A model generated the notes under the pieces. The model was not told the DNA's origin. It did not search any database and was given only the letters and a program-made list of their open reading frames with translations. This document shows positions 34,401 through 46,400 of a DNA stretch of 64,000 nucleotides, piece by piece (the stretch's first letter is position 1; every line of letters starts with the position of its first letter). The translations under genes and the position numbers were made by a program. This DNA is from Dermatemys mawii (lineage: Eukaryota; Chordata; Testudines; Dermatemydidae): positions 14,518,318-14,582,317 of the forward strand of contig ML677334.1 of assembly GCA_007922305.1 (NCBI GenBank), read 5' to 3'.

Positions 34401-36165
34401 ACAATAGGGTTCTTTACATGCAAATTAAGGCATTGAAAGAGAGATTCCTGGATGAATGACTGTCTCCACACAGGTTGTAACAATTTGGAACCACCTAGCA
34501 GAGAGGGAAGCTGCCTCACCACAGTCCCCATGCCCACACGCGCATCTCAACGGTTCAATGTATGTCTCTGTGTATATGTGTTTCAGGCTAAATGTCTCTG
34601 GAAAATTTCAGCCAAAAAAGGCCAGCTGTTTGAAAACATAAGGCTAGGAAAAAATTAGTTGTTTTGCCCATGTTGAAAATTCTGCTGATTTTTTTTTTCT
34701 TTGAGAAACATTGGCAGCCCCACACTTTGGAGCAGGGACTGGTAATTTGGCAGGGGAATGGTCTTTGTGCCAGGGATGTGCCTTTTGCTGTTCCTATTAG
34801 TATGTGCCCCAAATTCACCAAGTTGTAAGCCTCTGAAAAATCACAGTTTGTACATGCTCCAAAAAGACTTGCTAGAGCTTTATAATTTAATACTTCAAAG
34901 ATTCTGTCCACATAAAACATGGTCTAGCGCAGTGTTCAGTAGGACTGTGCCTGCAAGGACAATTCTTGGCTGCTGTTGGCCAACTGATAACATGAGACTC
35001 TGTACTCTCAATGCCCCACTCCTGTTGCCCAGGCAGAGAGGAGGAGGAAGACACTTGAATCGAATGCAGAGGGGACTAAGTGGAACCTGAGGAGGTGGGG
35101 GAAGTGAGAGGAGTAGACTGGGACAAGGAGTTTGGGGGAGTAAGGAGGGAAATGAAGATTGAAGGCTGGCAGGTGTCCAGTGGAAAATCAGTATGTGACA
35201 ATGTAATTAAAGACTGTTTCATAATGGATACACACAAAGGGGCTGAATTCAGTTTGTACAGGAAACCTTCATTCTGGCATTTTCCCAACTTTTGAGTGCT
35301 TGACTTTTCAGTCTTAACAATGTTCTTCTAATATAGGTGTTTGGGAGTATGTGTAAAATATATCATGTTCTCACTAATAAGTGGGTCAGGCCCTTGGTCC
35401 AGAGTTCTCTGAGATGGGATTGCACTGCATTGTTTAAGTTCAAGTCTCATTCCAAGCTTCCCTCCCACTCTCCCCACAGCCATAACATTTAGAAACTTTG
35501 TTCATGATTTTAAAAATGAAAGCTGACATTCGGATGTAGTCACATAATTCCAGGGTTTGGTCCCCTACGTACAGGCCTACAGTGTGGGAACATTAAGGTG
35601 CTAGGCAGTCTCTCAAGCAGCTCATGGGAATCTTATTGGCTGGCATGGAATTCAGACTAAAAGATGGCACCCTGACACTGGGTTTTAGGGTCAAGGGCCA
35701 ATAAAGAAAAAAAAATAGGGGATTGCTTCTTCTTTGCTCTCTTTCCATTACAAATGAAAATAAGTGGAAACAATAAAATAACGTTTCAGTAAAGGAAGCA
35801 ATTCTATGTAATTGAAAGCACATTTTTATTATGGTATTTCTAGATTAGATGCTTTAAATTCGTATGCAAATTAAATTACGATTTAAATCTCCTGCACAAG
35901 GGGTAATGGTGAAATAAATATCTAGAAATACAATTATGGCAAAATCAATAGAGAATATTAAAAGGGAAAGTCTTCTGTATGAATTGGTAAATCTATCTGA
36001 CCTCATTGGGGAAAATATCCTTGAAAATGGACATAAATATAAATATTTTGTGATTTGTTAGACTTTTTTAGTACTCTTTGTAGTGGCCTAAGCCCTGCAT
36101 TTACAAGGAGCTCTCTGAATTTATAAGTGGAGCTCAAGTGGAACCACAATGAAGTTAAGAGGTCT
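34401..36165. other. No recognised gene or repeat between the 57-bp copies
   Basis: Open frames at 34588-34920 (minus) and 34758-35090 (plus) overlap antisense to each other and carry no motif. A T10 run lies at 34690. No transposon ends are visible that would explain the flanking 57-bp repeats as TSDs or LTRs. Confidence 0.45.
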
Positions 36166-36222
36166 GTTCCTTGCAGGCATCTTGAATATATGCCATACTC
36201 CCACTGTGTGTGCTTTGCAGTG
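36166..36222 (+). repeat. 57-bp direct repeat, copy 2
   Basis: The partner of 34344-34400, 1.8 kb away in the same direction, with a single T/C difference (TGTCAT versus TGCCAT). Confidence 0.9.
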
Positions 36223-39200
36223 GGGCTCATTGTGGGCTCAGGATCCAAGATAATCCAAGCCCCCAACTCTCTATAAACACCCCACTATAGTTTTGGAGGA
36301 CCAGGCTGAGGGATTGCTTTCTCCACAATGTCATGTTTTGCTCTGCTGTTGGATTTTTGTGTAGGATATCTGTGTGGGAGATGATCAAGCCCTGAACTCC
36401 TTCAGTATTACCTTTCTGAGGGTAACATTCATACAGGGTTCTAAGCAGCACCCATTGCTATGAGATGCATCCTGACCCTGCAAATCCCAAAAGGCACATG
36501 ATTAGCAGGACTGAAAGAGGGTGCAGCTTCAGAAATCTGCAATCTTCTATGGACTCTTAGCATATGGAGAGTGCCAGGAAACTTCAGTGTGGGGGAAGCA
36601 GGGACATTTTGTCTCCCATTTGTCTCTTTCTTTACTTTTTTTCCATGGGTGGGACAATCTAAGCAAGGACCAAAGAATGGCAATCTAGGACCTTAGGTGC
36701 ACCATAGCATGAAGCCCTCTGACTTGGAGTGGTGGTGTTGGTAGGGTGGCAGACAGGCACATGACTCACTTTTTACCCCCACCCCCAATGACAGCAGGGA
36801 CTTGCTCCTTTTGTGAGCAGCAGGGACAGGAGTTCCCTTGTCTTTCTCCCCAAAGAGGTAGGGAGAGCCCCCCAGCACTTGCCCTGCTAGCCAGAATGTA
36901 CCTGTTAGGATGGTGAGTGGACAGTCTCACTAACATTAACATCTCCCCCAAAATGATTCTTATCAGTTCCAATATGTTCTTTCTTTTACTTTTTTTCTTG
37001 GTGGTAAATCATTATAATAATAATTTAAAAACATAAGCAAACAAAACACTTCTATGACACCCTTTTACCCACTTAGTCACTCTAATTAAGTAGGTGGCAA
37101 ATCATTATTATTTCATTTGATATTCACTGTGTTACTATTACTCATAATACATTCTTTTGGCATTAATTTGAATATAGCATGTAATTCCATAGGAATGACT
37201 TTATCATTACTATATGCCATTAGTTAATGCCTACTTATTATAAAGTGTTTCCAATTTATTTCAAATATCATTTCCACTATGTGTTCCTTACCTTCAGTAG
37301 CTGTGACAAACCTTTTCTGTTTTACTGCTGATTCCAAAATAACCCAAGAAAAGCATTATTCACTGGCTAATCTAGTATTATGGTAACCATAGCATAAGTA
37401 ACCTATATGTATTCTTATAGCAGTTTAAGGAGGAGTAAACCAAGATCTCATTTAAGATTTCAGGCCACTTTTCACAAGAACAGGGGTGTTAAATTAACCC
37501 TAACATCCTGGCTAAATGCCAAATTCAAATTCCAAATTGTACTTGTTACCCCCAATGTTTCAATTGAAGAAGTTATTGTTCCCCTTTCCTTTTAAAACCT
37601 GTTGCAATATTGATGTAGTGTTGTTGGAGCAAAGAATTGTTGAGCGAGTGAAACCTATAAACACAGAGCAAGGCTGCAGCCAGTCCCTGCCTGGTTGTGC
37701 AAGGGAGATTATGGACTCAGGGAGCCAATTCCCCCATTGCACCTCCAGTGCAGAGATCAGGCACAGTAGGACTGCAAAAATGCAGCATGGCTAACAGGAT
37801 CTTCCACATAGCCTGTATAGACGGGGAGGAGGTGGGACTATGACAGGACATAAAGGGAAGTGTATGCCACACTCCTAGTGGTGCAGTGTTATGCTTTTGA
37901 ACTGCTGCTTTGGTAGTATGATGCCATAGCACCCTCAATGGCAGAAGAGTGGCTTAATGTGCCAATTAGCCAAAACTCCCGTTAGGTGAAAGGAATGAAA
38001 TATATGTTAGTTATTAGTATTCCATTCAAATGATTTGTATTTTCTGAATTTTTAAGGAATTGCATTAAACTTTCCTTTTCTTCATGTCAGCCAATTATGC
38101 CTAATTCCCCAGATTTGTTTTTGTTCTAATTTGAACTTTAGGGCTACATCACACCTTCTTAAAAATCCCACAGTGGAAGATGGAGTAGGAAAAAAAAACA
38201 GCACAATTTTGGCTTTTGATGGAAAGATGGAGTGAGGTTCAGCTTAAGTGGTATCCTGCCCTGTCCCTCTGATTCTGCATCAGTCACCACTGTGAATCTG
38301 GGGGTTCCACTGTCGAGGAGCGAACAAGGTGAGGCTAAAGAATGGCCATGTTCCATGTCAGTGGCTCTAATTCCTCCACATTTAAACACGGCTATTTAAA
38401 TCTCCACTTCTATATATACTTGCTTTGTGAACAGTTTTAGGGTTTCTCTCTTGCTGTCTCTTTTCCACTCCTCTGTGGACATATAATGCCTGTTACTATA
38501 GCCAGCATAGTCCTCTATGTCCCTGTAATCTGTAACTGTGCAACATACCCTGCACCCCCAGTGTAGTGAAACAAGTGTAAACCAATGCAATGATGTATTC
38601 CTGAGTCTGCAGACAGCCTGACACAATAGCTCTAAGTGTGAACTGCCCTATTCATTTTAGTAGAATGTTTACACAAAACCATACTTCTGATCTTTATAAT
38701 ATCCAACTAATATGTTTACCTGACAAATGTAAACTGCCTCCCACAACTTCCCCAGATTTGGAAAGTCCCAGCTGTCTTTCCTTCCCTAGATACCAAAGCC
38801 ACCAGCTTCTTCTGACAATTTTTATAATTCAGGAATGCAGTTTCAATACACAATTCTGTAGCAGCACCTTGAAAATTGAAGTTTGGAGGAGTTATGAAGT
38901 ATATGTTAAATTAAATAAGAAGGAATTGCAGCTGTGATTGTATTGTTCATTTTCATATTTAATTCAACAAAATCCTCCATTCAGTAATTCATCTGAACAT
39001 ACCACAGAAAATCCTGTGTGCTACAAGGGAAAACTGCAGAAACTAGGGGTCTTGTGGGTCAAGTCTGCTATTTGACCTTGATCGTTATGTTATATGTAGC
39101 ACAAAGGCACCAAAGAATTCTTATTAGTAAATTTTATGAGAACACTAGAAGAGTATATAAAATTTATGATGGTATGGTTAGAAACTCAATCTGACATATA

Positions 39201-39848
39201 TATTCACATGTATTCATATTTATTCATTTGTGTAGAAAATTGTTCTTTAAAATTATTTTTAAACGCTTTTGATGCCATCTGGTATTGACTTAATATATAA
39301 AATCAAATTGTTTCCAGAGCTGACTTCTTACCAAAGAGAGAATTTTCTGGCTAGCTGTTATTAACAGTATCTAAAACCTTACTGAATAATAGCTGTTACA
39401 AACCTCTTTTGATTTTACATTTTTCCCTTCACAGTGTGTGGCTCTGTACTTTATTTCACAGGGCAATGCTCTTTTGAAAACTGTCACTCTAACAAATGGT
39501 ATGATAGTTATTAGGGATATCCAAAGAAGACCAAGTAATATATACATATCTCACTTTTAATGCCTTTGTAACACGTGGACTTTCCTGGCTTTAGGAGCGA
39601 CTAAAAGAAAATCACCATAAGGTGAAGCAAATCTCCTGCTGGGTCGCCAAACAGCATGAAATTTCATGCTTCATTAGTGATGCTTCTCAGACCAGCTGGC
39701 CAATGGATCATGAAAATGAATCGGGAGCACTACAGGGTGATTTTATTTATTTATTTATTTCCAGTGGGAGTATTTATAAACTGTTATGAACTGCTGGGTT
39801 CCACTTCTTCAGTGTGGATGTAATGTCTCTGTTTTCACGCAGAGAAGG
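36223..39848. other. No recognised gene or repeat
   Basis: A long AT-rich interval. The part at 37000-37300 is very AT-rich and contains 'GTGGTAAATCATTATAATAA' and, 90 bp later, 'GTGGCAAATCATTATTATTT', a weak internal similarity. A (TTTA)n tract lies at about 39743. Open frames overlap on both strands and show no motif. Confidence 0.5.
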
Positions 39849-40230
39849 AACATAGTGTAGTTGTTAGAGCAGGGGATTACCTTGTATTACCTTGAGTAAA
39901 TTACCTAACCTTTTGGCACTTCACTTTCCATATCTGTAGCTTGGGTATGATAATACCCCACAGAGAAGATTTTTCCAAACTGACTCGTGACATATGATGC
40001 CTCAATTTTTGGCTTCCCAATTTGAAATGATTTAAAAGAGTCTGACTTTTAGAAGGGGCAGGACGGACTAACTCAGCACTTTCTGAAAACCAGACTCTTC
40101 TCAAGTTGAGTTTCCCGCATGAGGTGCCGGAAATCACTGGTCACTTTTGAAAACCTTGGTCCACATTTGTAAAGTGGTTTAAGATCCTTCAACAAAAAAG
40201 ATTCTATATAAATACAAACTATTACTGCTT
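39849..40230 (+). repeat. MIR-type CORE-SINE, split in two
   Basis: The left part reads 'CATAGTGTAGTTGTTAGAGC', 'TTGAGTAAATTACCTAACC', 'ACTTTCCATATCTGTAGC' and 'GTATGATAATACCCCA', the order of a MIR core. The right part reads 'TTGTAAAGTGGTTTAAGATC' and 'ATTCTATATAAATACAAACT', a MIR-type tail. A palindromic element at about 39967-40156 separates them. The tRNA-related 5' half is absent. Confidence 0.7.
39967..40156. repeat. Palindromic MITE-like element nested in the MIR
   Basis: The left arm AGATTTTTCCAAACTGACTC faces the right arm, whose reverse complement is AGGTTTTCAAAAGTGACCAG. Further in, 'AGAGTCTGACTTTTAGAA' faces 'TTTCTGAAAACCAGACTCTT'. The arms span nearly the whole 190 bp. It interrupts the MIR, so it is the younger of the two. 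No TSD can be read. Confidence 0.6.
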
Positions 40231-40458
40231 TCTAGTAGGACAGGTGTCTATTCTAATGTGTTATTCTCTAAAACGTGTTAGACCTAGACTTTTTCTTGTC
40301 TGGATCCAATGTGCAAAATCCCCCCAACACTGATGGAAGATGAATTTTTTTTTCTTCTTCTTTGTAGTGCAGCTCCAAATGCCTGCAGGCAGTTATGTTT
40401 TTCAGAACATTAATTACAAATGAAAAAAAAATTCCCCATCCCCACTGTCTCTGTCATA

Positions 40459-40750
40459 GGCAGATCTACACTTAAAACATTGTGTCAGAGTAGCTGCACT
40501 GATACAGCTGCAGAGCTGTAGCACTTAAGTGAAGACACTCCTTCACTGTCAGGAGAGCTTCTCCTGTGGGCATAGTTAATTTATCTCTGCAAGAGGTGGC
40601 AGCTATGTTGATGGGAGAAGCTCTTCTCCCAACATAGCACTGTCTATCTTGTGGGTTAGGTCAGTAGAACTATGTTGCTCGGGGGGATAGATTTTTCACA
40701 CCCTCGAGAAATGTAGTTATACCAATATAGTCTGTAGCGTAGACCTGGCC
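40459..40750. mobile_element. PIF/Harbinger-like MITE, 292 bp
   Basis: The ends GGCAGATCTACAC and GGCCAGGTCTACGC (reverse complement) match the group seen at 7923 and 58413. The interior has opposed blocks 'GGAGAGCTTCTCCTG' and 'GGGAGAAGCTCTTCTCCCA' and 'TAGTTATACCAATATAGTC' near the right end. A 3-bp TSD is not preserved (ATA versus GCT). Confidence 0.65.
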
Positions 40751-40844
40751 GCTGGAACACAGGAAATACTAAAGCAGAGCAGACCTGTAATCAGTATGCA
40801 TGTCTTGGAGATGGACAAGAGTTTTGGAAACTGGATGTACAGTT

Positions 40845-40956
40845 GTAGCAGAGAGTCCTGTGGCACCTTAAAGACTAACATTTTAGTCTTTAAGGTGCCA
40901 CAGGACTCTTTGCTACTTCTGCAATTCCAGACTAACACGGCTACCCCTCTGATTCT
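40845..40956. mobile_element. Retroposon with a 34-bp hairpin and 13-bp TSD, Penelope-like
   Basis: The exact duplication TGGATGTACAGTT flanks the insert at 40832-40844 and 40957-40969. The first 72 bp are an almost perfect palindrome: arms 40845-40878 and 40883-40916, one mismatch, 4-base loop. The arm reads AGTCCTGTGGCACCTTAAAG inside. Then comes 'CCAGACTAACACGGCTACCC', a tail I associate with a dispersed turtle Penelope-like family. The first half is thus an inverted copy of the second, as at 12269 and 49497. Confidence 0.75.
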
Positions 40957-41989
40957 TGGATGTACAGTTCTCAAAGTACAGAACGGCAGTGCATTAATTA
41001 GAGAAATACAACAAATAGAGCCTCATCAAAGATCCTATCTTCCCTTTGCCCTTTATGTGGGGTTTCTGCGCTATACTTGAGTCTTGAAAGCTCTGTGACC
41101 TGAGTCAAGGGAAGCTTTCTTTCAACGACAGGTTTGTCTCAGCTGCCCTAAGTTTCTGGCCAAGTGAGATTCTGTAGCTCTGAAGACTCCAAGAAGTCTT
41201 TGCGGCTTTCCCTTGTTCCATTAAGACCCCTGTCAGACAAAATGCATTTCTTTGCTAAAACTGCCCCAACACCACAATCTGTCCAATTCTCTGCTTGTTC
41301 CTCTCTCAGATGCTTAACTGCAGGCATAAAGTTGTATTCAGTTTCTCCTGATATAACCTCAGGCCCACCATATCAAGAAGTGAGCAGCCACAACATTGGT
41401 TCCATTTAGAAGCCTGCATACAGTCAGCAGAGCTCCAAAGATAGGCAGCATTACCTGGGAAGGGGATGTGGCCCAGAAATTGCACAGTACAATGATTCAG
41501 CATGTCCCATATACAATCATACCAGTAGGACTCCACTCTCGCTGTGACTGTCTTTTAAATCTGTCCTTCCCTGGCAAAATCACAAGTGAAAGGAGTGGAT
41601 CAGACATGTGACATTCTATACTTTGAGGGAATGCCCTGTAACCCCCATATTCCTCATTTATATATAAACATGATCTTGCACATAAAGCATGTCATGTGGG
41701 GTATCAGGGGAAAGTTTATAATCCACTGAAAGCCATGGTTCTATCTAAATATGCATACTGTTAGGGTATATGCAGTTATGAAAACTGTGTTATATGGCTC
41801 TCATTAAAATATGCTGTGGGCTTGGGAATCACCCAGATCCTAGCTCTCCAGAGACAATGACAAGGGTGGTAACCAATGCCTGGGCGGATGCTGAACAGAC
41901 ATCACCAGTCTTTGTCCAGGAGAGGAGTTACAACTCAATGACTCACTCACAGGAGACACACCAGGGGTATGACTTCACCTTGAGACTCA

Positions 41990-42664
41990 GGGCTTGGTTA
42001 CACTGGCACTTTATAGCCCTATAAAGCCCCCACGAGCGCTATAACCTCCTCCCCGTCCACAATGGCAAGGCAAGTAGAGCGCTATAACCGCGGAGTTATA
42101 GCGCTCCTGGTAATCCACCTCCGCATGGGGAATAAGGGCTGTAGCGCAGCTGCTGTAGCGCTACAGCAAGAATGTGGACACCCACTGCGCTACAAGTGAT
42201 CTCTCGAGATGCCTAGAGCCATTTAAGGCAATTGACGTCTCTTCCCTTTCTTTTGAATTCGGCTGGAGGAATGCGGAAGTACCTCTTTAGAGTTTCTCTC
42301 TTAACTCGGCAGATAAGCAATGCAAATGTTTAAGGAGAGAGCCTGTGTGAAAACAAAGCCTTCTGTGAACGGAGGCTCTCTGACAGGCTTTCAGAAGAAC
42401 GGAAAAAACACTGTCTCTCTCCCTCCACATACACACAACGCGTCCCCCCTCACCTCCCTCGTTTAAAAAGCACGTTGCACCCAGCTGAATGCTGGGATAC
42501 CTGCCCTAATGCGCTGCTCTTAATGCCCATTATGTGCCCCAAATGTGGTCATGCTATACTGCTGGCGCATCTGAGTGTGGACATACAATAGCGCTATACA
42601 TATTACTGTATAAGGGGACCGCTATAACCAATAGCGCTATAATCTTGTAAGTGTAACCATACCC
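41990..42664. mobile_element. PIF/Harbinger-like MITE, 675 bp, inside LTR C
   Basis: The terminal inverted repeats are GGGCTTGGTTACAC and GGGTATGGTTACAC, 12 of 14 identical. The flanks are TCA (41987-41989) and TCA (42665-42667), an exact 3-bp TSD. The subterminal parts carry repeated AGCGCTAT words at 42035, 42078, 42098 (inverted), 42588 and 42631, the last two as the perfect palindrome ATAGCGCTAT. The interior does not encode a transposase, but at 675 bp it could be a deletion derivative of a larger element. Confidence 0.85.
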
Positions 42665-43031
42665 TCAGCAATGCCCACCAGACATGCCTGAACTTGTGTT
42701 CTCCAAGTACATGGACTAAGAAGGGTATAACATAGAACACAGTGGCCACATGCTTGGCCTTTCTCCTGCACCCACCTATGCCGCAAGCAACAAGGACACT
42801 CAGAAGACCGAAGACTCCAATTGAGGAGACTGGCCCAGGTCTCAAGGTTGAAACCTGTGTACTATGAACTGAAATATCCAGTGGGGTGAGAAAAACTGCT
42901 TAATCTAGATGTTCCCCAATGTAAAGGGTTGAGAGTTCAGACTGTGTGTTTATATTTTCTTTTCTTTTGGTAACTGACTTTTATTTTTTGCCTATCACTT
43001 ATAATAACTTAAACAGATATCTTTTGTAGTC

Positions 43032-43037
43032 AATAAA
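43032..43037 (+). promoter_or_regulatory. AATAAA polyadenylation signal of LTR C
   Basis: It lies in TCAATAAACTTATTTTACTG about 410 bp before the LTR end, in the position expected for the R region. It is the main evidence that LTR C reads on the plus strand. Confidence 0.6.
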
Positions 43038-43451
43038 CTTATTTTACTGTTTATCTTTGCCAGTGAGTTTGCCTGAAGTGCTCGCTAAATCTGCTCAAGT
43101 TTGCAAAGGCTAGTGTATGTCCACTTTCCATTGATTAAGTGGTGAACTGATTAAATTTGCTCTGCTAGTCTTTAGCAGTGCAAGACAGTATATTCCTGAA
43201 GTACAGGGCTAGGAGCTAGAAGGATTTGGCTGGTGCCTTGCTGTGTGTGATTCGTGAGCTCTGGGAGCATTCATGCAATTTAGCTGCGTGTGGGGCTCCA
43301 CATGCAGTTATGGTGAGTGATAAAAGCTCCTGGAGGGGCTTGCTGCTTGTCACTAACAAAGCATTATGAGAGACAGCTCAGGCTGAAGAGTTAAAGAGGC
43401 ACAATGGTCCCACGGTTCCAGTTTGCACCCCAGCAATCCCATCACAAGACA

Positions 43452-46400
43452 TTCTTGTACCTAGGGAATGAATCCCTCTGAGATGCAGCAGCAACCAGTG
43501 GTTTAGAAAGATAAAATTTGTACCTCAGCAGTGGTTTAAATGAAAACAGATAATTGGTTTTCTTCTTCTATGTATTGGAATTAAGCATGGTCTCTATAGA
43601 AGAATCCATTCTTATACTTACTCATTTGGGATTTAGCGGGTGTGGGGGTTATACAGTGGGATTTAGATACCTATGAGAATAGTCTGGTTACAGAGGTTCT
43701 GAGAATCCATTGAAAGCTATGGGTTTGGGTTAGGTGCTTTAGATGTTCAGCACTTCCAAAAATCAGCCCGCTTAAGTGGTTGCGTAAATACAAATTTGAA
43801 AATAGAATGTTATAAACAAAGTACCTCACAGATTGTTTAGATTTTCTGTCATATCTGAGGCCTATGAAAATAAGACACTTTTTTCAGAATTACAGTTGTG
43901 AAAAAAAAAAAAAAAAAACCCCAAGCAAATAGCACTTATTGACCATTTAGAAATCTTCAGGTAAGTGCACTTATGAACTTCATGGGCACTATCAAATTAT
44001 TTTCTCTCGTTCCTAGAACGTTTGCCCCCCAAAGTGGTACTTCTTGAAATAGCCCTGCAGTATCAAAAGACATCAATTTACATATACTGATATTCTTAGA
44101 AGTAGCCACTTCAGAAGGTGGTATTACCAGTGTGGAGTGTTCTTATAACGTAACAGCCACCAGCACCAATTCAGATTAGCTGACAGTAGATTGGGTAGTT
44201 TGATTATATCAGAGCTGTACACTTTGGCTATTTTGTCACTACTGCAGTATACAGTGAAGGAGGTCTAAGTCTTTTAATTGGCTATGTGTGTATGGGGGGC
44301 GTTGCTTTTGTTTTTTTACAGCCTTGCCAGTGAAGAGATTCAACATGCTGACTTTTGTTTCACTTGAGTCATGATAGTGTGCCATACAGTTCACAGACCT
44401 GTAGTACAGACTTTGAAACCAGGAGATGGTAATAAAAAAGGGGTGTGCACATGCATGTGCATCTGTGTTTAAAATTATTCTCTAAAACGTCTTAGTAATA
44501 GTAGTAATAGCTATATTTGGCAGTAGGACCCTTTTTATTTTTTTGGTGAGAGTGGTGGCCATATTTTCTTGGGTGGACCATTGCCCGTTTTTTCTGTATC
44601 TTGGAGGTGGCACCTATAAGAAAGCCCTGTGTGACCCGTTAGTCCCACTGTAAATAAGATGTGAGATTAAAGAACCAGAGACTTTAAATACTGATGTTAT
44701 GATCCAGGTAAAAAACGGTGATCTAGGAGAGTCATAATTGATATCTTCTTGCAGAAGGCAGTCCTGGCTTAGTTATTTTAAAGAGGAATACTCTTCTGAA
44801 CTTTTAAAAGCTTCTACTTTCCATTCTCATGAAAATTTCCTAGTAGCTTTAATCAATCTTGGAGACCAACATTCTACAGTGATGAGTTAGAGACCCAGAC
44901 CATAAATATTGTGGAACAGATTCTCAGATGCTATAAAGTGGCATAGCTCTATTACTTTCAACAGAGTGAGGCCACTCAAGCGCTATTTTTACACTGGCTC
45001 CAATTCACCAAAGAACTTAAGCACATGCTAAGAGTGTGCTAGGCTGAATAGGCATGAACTGCTGAATCAGGCTGACTGATGACAGTTTAATAAAATAAAA
45101 TCACTGGAAAGATTGCTTTTCATATACAGTAGATCAGAGATGATGAAAAATCAACCACATACATAAGTACTGGGATGAATAACCTATCTAATGCTTTTGT
45201 GGATCTCTTTGTGCCTCTTTGTGTCCATGTACTTAGTCCTGAATTTTCACCTACAGTGAGGTCTCTTTACAGAACACTGGCAGGGAAAAGTATCTGTAGA
45301 TATCAATTATCTCCACTTTCAAATCACTTTACACTTCTAGAGTAGTGTCAATTGGCCCTTGAAGTTTACCGAACAGTTGAACAAATCCTGAATTAATAAT
45401 CAGTATGTGATGTTTAGCAAATTGGGCATAGATAATAGTGATGACCCAGAAATAACATAATACTCCAGAAAAATTAGTCACATTTTAAAAAGTATTTTGA
45501 GTGAATGTCCTGGTTATAAAAAGTACCCACATGACAGCCATGGGATCAAATACATCAGTTTATCAATGGAGCAGGTACAATACTAACTGACAAACCTGCT
45601 TCAATCTCATTCAGAGAAGATGATTTCCGGAGGTGGAAACTGATGCTCCCTCTATCATTGGTTTTCTCTGCTAAGAGTGTTATGTCCCCATCTTTCAATC
45701 AAGGGAGTGAGACCTTACAGTAAGATACATAGCTATGAGCTTTATTCATCATCCTGCACTGAGTGAGTCACTGATCCCTGATTAAATTGTCCTGTACAGA
45801 CTCTGGGAAAAGTATCTCCTTCATTTGTTCCAAAGTCCTGGCCAGCAATCAGGATTGGATACAATGACAATGGTTCTTTTTGTCATGTAAATGCTTATGC
45901 AGTAGTAAATGTCTAAGACCACCAAAAAATTTCACAGAAGCACCTACCAATTGATGTTGTTTATTTCTGTTTATTACTGACATGAGATAAATTTCAACTG
46001 AGTAACCAAAAGGAAAGCAGCTCTGTAGCCAGTTCCTGAGCTGTAGAATTCTTATCTCAATTAAAAAACAGAGCAAAATATGTTCTTGACTTTTAAAAAT
46101 AAAATAGATGTAGCCTTTCAATGGATCCACTTTATGGAAATATTCAACATGTTCCATTAATGCAGGTGGCATACAATGTGTAAATAGCACCAGAGAGGGA
46201 AACACATTCCAGGTATCAGACATGCAAGTTGAGGATACACTGGTCTGGCTGAAGTTGGTTCAAACAAGTCCATTTTAAACTACCTACGCTACAATCAAAC
46301 AGCTCAGAAACAAACTACACCTGGGCTGGCACCTCATATTCAAAGTCTGACAACACAGTATGACCTCTTTTGATGTAGCAAGCTTTTTTAAAAAAATCAT

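Larger units (their letters stand above)
41607..43446 (+). mobile_element. Solo LTR, family C, carrying a nested MITE
   Basis: It starts TGTGACATTCTATAC and ends CAATCCCATCACA (TG...CA, TGTGA/TCACA inverted ends). It is flanked by AGACA at 41602-41606 and 43447-43451, an exact 5-bp TSD. A polyadenylation signal AATAAA at 43032-43037 fixes the orientation as plus. The LTR proper is about 1.16 kb after the 675-bp MITE at 41990-42664 and its TCA duplication are removed. There is no gag-pol region and no second LTR, so it is a recombination product of an old LTR element, probably an endogenous retrovirus. Confidence 0.85.

Noticed and set aside
34588..35090. Two 110-codon frames on opposite strands
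   Set aside because: They overlap antisense to one another and show no family resemblance; both cannot be coding and neither has support.
34344..36222. 57-bp repeats as LTRs or TSDs of a 1.8-kb element
   Set aside because: They are too short and lack TG...CA ends for LTRs, too long for TSDs, and no termini lie inside them.
45849..46223. 124-codon open frame on the minus strand
   Set aside because: It is the longest frame in a 6-kb interval, but it has no recognised domain, no splice-site context that I can defend, and is not beyond chance for this much AT-rich DNA.
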